64,000 nucleotides of DNA, taken from the NCBI RefSeq assembly GCF_012163135.1, contig NZ_JAAVUP010000008.1:1-64000 (forward strand). Reading direction: 5' to 3'. Within the stretch, counting starts at the first letter, position 1, and every line of letters starts with the position of its first letter. Below, in pieces: positions 60,179 through 64,000 of the stretch. The DNA is from Neoroseomonas oryzicola (lineage in GTDB: Bacteria; Pseudomonadota; Alphaproteobacteria; Acetobacterales; Acetobacteraceae). Under the pieces are notes generated by a model, which was not told the origin of the DNA, made no database searches, and was given only the letters and a program-made list of their open reading frames with translations. A program made the translations under genes and the position numbers.

Positions 60179-61725
60179 GCAGCCGCACCCGCCAGCCGCA
60201 CCACGAAGCGCGCCCCGCCGCCTGGCGCCGCCTCCGCCTCGATGGCGCCGCCCATGCGCTCGACCAACGTGCGGCACAGCGGCAGGCCGAGCCCCATGCC
60301 GCCGGGCTTGGTCGTGAAGAAGGGCTCGAACAGCTGGTCTCGCACCGCGGGCGCGATCCCCGGGCCGGTATCCTCCACCTGGATCTCCGCCCCGCCCCCG
60401 GGCAGGGCCCGGGCCACCAGGCCGACCCGCCGCGGCGCGCCCGACGGGTTGCCCTCCAGCGCATCGGCCGCGTTGCGCAGCAGGTTGTGGACCACCTGCT
60501 CCGCCTGCACCGGCTCGGCCAGGGCGACCGGCGACGGCTCGGGCAGGTCGAGCTCCACCTCGACGCCGCGCGCTTCCATGTCCCGCGCATTCAACGCTGC
60601 GACGCCGCGCAGGATGGCGTTCAGCGCCACCGGCCGGGGCGGCGGCAACTCGTTCGCCGCCCAGTCGCGCAACCGCGCCAGGATGTCCCCCGCGCGGCGC
60701 GCCTGCGCGACATTGGCTTCCAACGCCGCGGCCAGCAGCGCGCCGTCGCCCTCCCCGCCCCGCTGTGCCAGGCGCAGCGCCGCCTGGCTCTGGCTCAGCA
60801 GCGCCGTCAGCGGCTGGGTCAATTCGTGCGCGATGCCCGAGGCCATCTCGCCCAGCGCGTTGATCCGCCCCGCATGCGCGAGCCGCGCCGCCTGCTCGCC
60901 CAGTTCCGCCCGCCTGCGCGCCTCGCGCGCCGCCCGTCGGGACCGCAACAGGCCGAGGCCGAGTGCCACCACCAGCGCCGCCGCCGCGCCGAACCCCGCG
61001 ACCAGGCCCCAGGGCACCAGCGCGACGAGGGATGGCTGGCGCTCCAGCCGCAGCAGCATGGGCTGGCTCGCGCTGCCGATCGGCGCCGCGAAGGCGAGCC
61101 GCGTGGCGAAGGGCCCGCCCGGCCCCTCCCCGACCCGCTCGAGCAGCAGCGTCCCGTCCGGCAGGTAGAGCGTCAGCGTCGCGCCCGGCGCCGCCTCGCC
61201 GGTCGCCGCCTCGGCCTCGAGCAGCCGCGCGGCGTCGATCTCGAGCGCGAGGGCGCGTGTGCCGGAGGCATCCCGGACCCGCTTGGCGAGGCGGTAGCGG
61301 CCCGGTCCGAGCGGCAGGGGCACCGGCCGCGCATCGATCGCGGCGGCCGCGCCGCGTGCGACGGCGGCGGCGCAATTGGTCCCGGCCGCGCAGTCGGGCC
61401 GCGTGGTGAAGACGAGCGCCGGCGTCCCCTCGGCCGTGACGGCCGCCACGTCGGCAGCCAGGACGCGCGGGTAGAAGCGCAGGATGCCGTCGGCAAGTTG
61501 CGCCAGCGGCTCCCGCGTCACGGGCAGGCCGACGGCGAGCGCCGAGATGGCCGTCAGATGCGCATCGTGCTGGTCGGCGCGCTGCGCGAGCAGGCGTTGC
61601 AGCCGCCGGCCTTCCTCCTGGAGTTGCGCCTCGGCATCGGCGCGGCGCAGCGCCGTGCCGCCGGCCGCGAAGGCCAGCGTCGCGGCGGCCCACAGCAGCA
61701 GGGCCGGCAGCAGCGCCCGCTTCAC
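60175..61725 (-). CDS. Sensor histidine kinase (DctB/TtrS-like)
   Basis: A 516-residue kinase. TM1 near residues 5-25, periplasmic domain about 30-245 (PDC/dCACHE-like), TM2 about 245-265, HisKA with H300 in ASGIAHELTQPL, and HATPase (NLLRNAADAL, EDTGPGIA, GGMGLGLPL). The GTG start has GGAGG 9 bases upstream; an earlier in-frame GTG at 61752 is less likely. Such DctB-like kinases sense C4-dicarboxylates or similar acids, fitting the TRAP-type protein nearby at 62753. Confidence 0.9.
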   Translation of the reverse strand: MKRALLPALLLWAAATLAFAAGGTALRRADAEAQLQEEGRRLQRLLAQRADQHDAHLTAISALAVGLPVTREPLAQLADGILRFYPRVLAADVAAVTAEGTPALVFTTRPDCAAGTNCAAAVARGAAAAIDARPVPLPLGPGRYRLAKRVRDASGTRALALEIDAARLLEAEAATGEAAPGATLTLYLPDGTLLLERVGEGPGGPFATRLAFAAPIGSASQPMLLRLERQPSLVALVPWGLVAGFGAAAALVVALGLGLLRSRRAAREARRRAELGEQAARLAHAGRINALGEMASGIAHELTQPLTALLSQSQAALRLAQRGGEGDGALLAAALEANVAQARRAGDILARLRDWAANELPPPRPVALNAILRGVAALNARDMEARGVEVELDLPEPSPVALAEPVQAEQVVHNLLRNAADALEGNPSGAPRRVGLVARALPGGGAEIQVEDTGPGIAPAVRDQLFEPFFTTKPGGMGLGLPLCRTLVERMGGAIEAEAAPGGGARFVVRLAGAAA

Positions 61726-61760
61726 GCGGCGTCCTCCGGGCAGGTCGGGCACAGTGTCAT
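61722..61760 (-). CDS. 12-codon leader ORF ahead of the kinase
   Basis: ATG at 61760 opens MTLCPTCPEDAA and stops at TGA overlapping the kinase GTG (GTGA). It contains CPTC and the GGAGG used by the kinase. The size is like a coupling leader peptide. There is no proof of translation and the call is tentative. Confidence 0.3.
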   Translation of the reverse strand: MTLCPTCPEDAA

Positions 61761-61828
61761 GGGGCGGACCTCGCGCAGCCTCCGCCGCGGAGGATGCGTT
61801 GCCCGCCGCCCCGGTTCAACGCCGCGCG

Positions 61829-62632
61829 TCAGCGCAGCGCGAGCACCAGCAACATCACGACGCCGAGGCCGATCCGGTACCAGCCGAAGGGCGTGAAGCC
61901 GATCCGTCCGATCACCGCGAGCAGGGTCCGCACGGTCAGGAAGGCCACGATGAAGGCCGCGACGAAGCCGACGCCGATCTGCCCGAAGGCCGAGAAGTCG
62001 AGCTCCGCGCGCGCCTTCCACAGCGAATAGACGGTCGCGGCGAGCATGGTCGGGATGGCGAGCACGAAGGAGAACTCGGCCGCCGCCTTCCGCTCCACGC
62101 CGATCAACAGAGCGGTGATGATCGTCGCCCCCGACCGCGACGTTCCCGGGATCATCGCCAGCGCCTGGCCGAACCCAACCAGCAGCGCGGCGAGTGGCCC
62201 GATCTCGGGCACCGAATGGATGCTGGGCGCGGGGCGGTTGCGCTCGATCAGGATGATCGCCGCCCCGCCCGCTATCAGCGCGACGCAGACGACCCAGGGA
62301 TTGAACAGCACGGTCGTGATCGTCTTGTGGAGCGTCGCCCCGAGCACCGCGGCCGGCAGGAAGGCGAGGATCAGGTTGATCACGTAGAAGCGCTGCAGCC
62401 CCGGCCGCCACATGTTGACCAGCAGGTCCAGGATCAGCCGCCGGTAGATCACCACCACGGCCAGGATCGCGCCGAGCTGGATCGAGATCTCGAAGGTCTT
62501 GCCCGGAGGTCCCTCGAAGCCGATCAGTTCCCCGAGCAGGATCAGGTGCCCGGTCGAGGAGATCGGCAGGAACTCCGTCAGTCCCTCGACGATGCCCATC
62601 AGCAGGGCGGAGAACAGCGAGCCGATATCCAT
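61829..62632 (-). CDS. uppP: Undecaprenyl-diphosphatase
   Basis: A 267-residue inner-membrane enzyme of the BacA type, which recycles undecaprenyl diphosphate for peptidoglycan and confers some bacitracin resistance. EGLTEFLPISSTGHLIL and IPGTSRSGATII are the active-site motifs, with eight or so helices. Lies between the kinase and the TRAP-type gene, on the same strand. Confidence 0.94.
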   Translation of the reverse strand: MDIGSLFSALLMGIVEGLTEFLPISSTGHLILLGELIGFEGPPGKTFEISIQLGAILAVVVIYRRLILDLLVNMWRPGLQRFYVINLILAFLPAAVLGATLHKTITTVLFNPWVVCVALIAGGAAIILIERNRPAPSIHSVPEIGPLAALLVGFGQALAMIPGTSRSGATIITALLIGVERKAAAEFSFVLAIPTMLAATVYSLWKARAELDFSAFGQIGVGFVAAFIVAFLTVRTLLAVIGRIGFTPFGWYRIGLGVVMLLVLALR

Positions 62633-62703
62633 GGGCGAATCCGGGTTCAGGGGCGCGCCACCTTATGGCGCGCCCAAGATGGCGTGAATCGGGCCCGGAC
62701 ATG

Positions 62704-62738
62704 AAAAAGGCCGTCATCCCGAAGGATGACGGCCCTTT
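62704..62738 (-). terminator. Terminator after the TRAP binding-protein gene
   Basis: GGCCGTCATCC (62709-62719) and GGATGACGGCC (62724-62734), loop CGAA, form a perfect 11-bp stem. On the minus strand TTTTT (62708-62704) follows; the plus strand has CTTT. An excellent terminator for the minus-strand gene. Confidence 0.88.
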
Positions 62739-62752
62739 CATCTGCCGGCCGC

Positions 62753-63841
62753 TCAGCGCGCGGCGGCGGCGGGGTAGGCGAAGTTGTCGAAGGAATTCTC
62801 GGCCACGCGGAACCACTGGTATTCCTCGTCGCGATAGGCGCGATAGGCCTCCCAGATCCGCTTGAAACGGGCGTTGCGCGTGCCGGTCTCGTCATAGACC
62901 TCGTGCGCGGCGCGCCAGGCGGCCTGCATGATGTCGCGCGGCCAGAAGCGCAGCTGCGCGCCGGCGGCGACCAGGCGGCGCAGCGCCTTCGGGTTGAGGT
63001 CGTCGTACTTCGCGAGCATCTCGGAATCCTGCTCGTTGCAGGCGACCTCGATCGCGTGCTTGTAGAGGTCCGGCAGCGCATCCCAGGCGCGCTGGTTCAC
63101 CAGCAGGTGCAGCCGCGCGCCGGGCTCCCAGAAGCCGGGGGCGTAGTAGTAGCGGGCGACGCGCACGAAACCGAGCTTCTCGTCGTCATGCGGGCCGACG
63201 AACTCCACCGCGTCGAGCGTGCCGCGCTCCAGCGAGGGATAGATGTCGGCCGCGGCCACCTGCGTCGGCGCGGCGCCGAGCTTCTGGAAGACCTGCCCCG
63301 CGAAGCCGGCGATGCGGAACTTCAGGCCCTGAAGGGCCTGGAGGTTCGGCACCTCGTTGCGGAACCAGCCGCCCATCTGCGCGCCGGTGTCGCCGGCGGT
63401 GAAGCCGATGCAGTTGTAGTCGCGGAACAGCTCGTTCCCGAGGTCGCGCCCGCCGCCATGCCGCCACCAGGCGGTCATCTGCCGATTGTTCAGCCCGAAG
63501 GGCAGCGCGGTGAAGAAGGCAAAGGAGGGATCCTTGCCGACGTAGTAGTAGGAGGCGGTGTGGGCGCATTCGACCGCACCCGACTGCACGGCGTCCAGCG
63601 CCGCGAGCGGCGGGGCGATCTCACCACCCGGGAAGGCGCTGATGCGGAACTTGCCGTCGGTCAGCTGCCCGACGCGCCGCGCGATCGCATCGGCCGTGCC
63701 GAACAGGACATCGAGGTTGCGCGGGAAGGAGGAGGTGAGACGCCAGCGGATTTCCGGCATCTGGGTCTGGGCCAGGGCGGGCGCGGCGAGGGCGACGGAG
63801 GCGGCGGCGGCCGCGGCCCCCATCAGGGCACGACGGTTCAT
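62753..63841 (-). CDS. TRAP-type (DctP/TakP-like) periplasmic binding protein
   Basis: A 362-residue binding protein. Signal peptide MNRRALMGAAAAAASVALAAPALAQ, then WRLTSSFPRNLDVLFGTADAIARRV, GFAGQVFQKLGAAPTQVAAADIYPSLERGTLDAVEFVGP, typical of TRAP-T proteins that bind 2-oxo acids (TakP) or dicarboxylates. The start is set at MNRRALM, the first in-frame ATG. The permease genes are not in view; they may lie left of the terminator or beyond the window end. Confidence 0.9.
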   Translation of the reverse strand: MNRRALMGAAAAAASVALAAPALAQTQMPEIRWRLTSSFPRNLDVLFGTADAIARRVGQLTDGKFRISAFPGGEIAPPLAALDAVQSGAVECAHTASYYYVGKDPSFAFFTALPFGLNNRQMTAWWRHGGGRDLGNELFRDYNCIGFTAGDTGAQMGGWFRNEVPNLQALQGLKFRIAGFAGQVFQKLGAAPTQVAAADIYPSLERGTLDAVEFVGPHDDEKLGFVRVARYYYAPGFWEPGARLHLLVNQRAWDALPDLYKHAIEVACNEQDSEMLAKYDDLNPKALRRLVAAGAQLRFWPRDIMQAAWRAAHEVYDETGTRNARFKRIWEAYRAYRDEEYQWFRVAENSFDNFAYPAAAAR

Positions 63842-63913
63842 GCGGGGTTTCCTCCCGTTGGGACATGGGACTGACGCCCGCCACATAGGGGATCGCGCGG
63901 CGGGGGAAAAGGA

Positions 63914-64000
63914 TCAGGCTGGCGCAGGCCGCGGCGGGCCCGGCTCCGGCGCGGGCGGGCTCGCCTCCCGGAGCGCGAAGACCACCTGCACCGCCCCGGC
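63914..64000 (-). CDS. C-terminal end of a gene cut by the window
   Basis: An open frame enters the window at base 64000 and stops at TGA (63914-63916). The visible 28 residues read AGAVQVVFALREASPPAPEP and then a Pro-rich tail with GPPRPAPA. Codon positions are GC3-rich. I cannot name the protein; the gene may be part of the same transcript as the TRAP binding protein, 72 bp downstream. Confidence 0.4.
   Translation of the reverse strand, partial: AGAVQVVFALREASPPAPEPGPPRPAPA

Overview
The window is chromosomal DNA of a high-GC (about 70 %) alphaproteobacterium, most likely an Acetobacteraceae member of the Roseomonas/Rhodopila kind. The signs are an alphaproteobacterial LexA box (GAAC-N7-GAAC) in front of imuA-imuB-dnaE2, a complete AapJQMP amino-acid ABC operon, an Atm1-type exporter near an Nfu protein, many orphan Bug/TctC binding proteins, dense 4-base gene overlaps (ATGA, GTGA), frequent GTG starts and GC-rich palindromes. 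I saw no phage, insertion sequence, CRISPR array or replication origin. The family-level placement is inference.

Layout. 0.1-3.6 kb: minus-strand run of a LysR regulator, a Bug binding protein, a GmhA-type isomerase and a UDP-glucuronate 4-epimerase-like enzyme. 3.7-6.6 kb: DUF1127 protein and an MgtA-type P-type ATPase. 6.5-8.2 kb: cysE and cysK. 8.4-14.1 kb: SOS mutagenesis cassette. 14.1-20.2 kb: a small unknown gene behind a Fur-like box, the leucine/isovalerate module ivd-mccB-mccA, and a glycerophosphodiesterase. 20.3-24.3 kb: a TRAP-type binding protein next to a large hybrid histidine kinase. 24.4-34.6 kb: acyl-CoA gene cluster (hydrolase, EamA exporter, a Bug protein fused in frame to a metallo-beta-lactamase-fold enzyme, acyl-CoA dehydrogenase, CoA transferase, two crotonases, a dienoyl-CoA-reductase-like SDR, another Bug protein, a GAF protein). 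34.6-42.5 kb: coiled-coil lipoprotein, Nudix hydrolase, Atm1 exporter, L28, Nfu, RutE-like reductase and a secreted unknown. 42.5-50.4 kb: ornithine-cyclodeaminase-like enzyme, Aap operon, Kup potassium transporter. 50.4-52.8 kb: unknown gene, tRNA-Ala(GGC), scoA-scoB. 52.7-54.3 kb: an AT-richer membrane protein, probably acquired. 54.3-57.5 kb: two double-YCII proteins, phaB and a Bug protein. 57.6-64 kb: a lipoprotein, an ACT-like protein, a GlcG-like protein, a two-component system, uppP, and a TRAP binding protein at the edge.

Function. The theme is uptake and breakdown of organic and branched-chain acids: isovalerate/leucine to acetoacetate (ivd, mccAB, scoAB), storage as polyhydroxybutyrate (phaB), a separate acyl-CoA pathway, amino-acid uptake (Aap), and six periplasmic binding proteins of TctC or TRAP type whose membrane permeases are not in the window. 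The most unusual items are the Bug-MBL fused reading frame, the binding protein/hybrid kinase pair, the SOS cassette with palindromes inside the imuB coding region, the Fur-like box before an unknown gene, and the tandem double-YCII pair in which one domain is degenerate.
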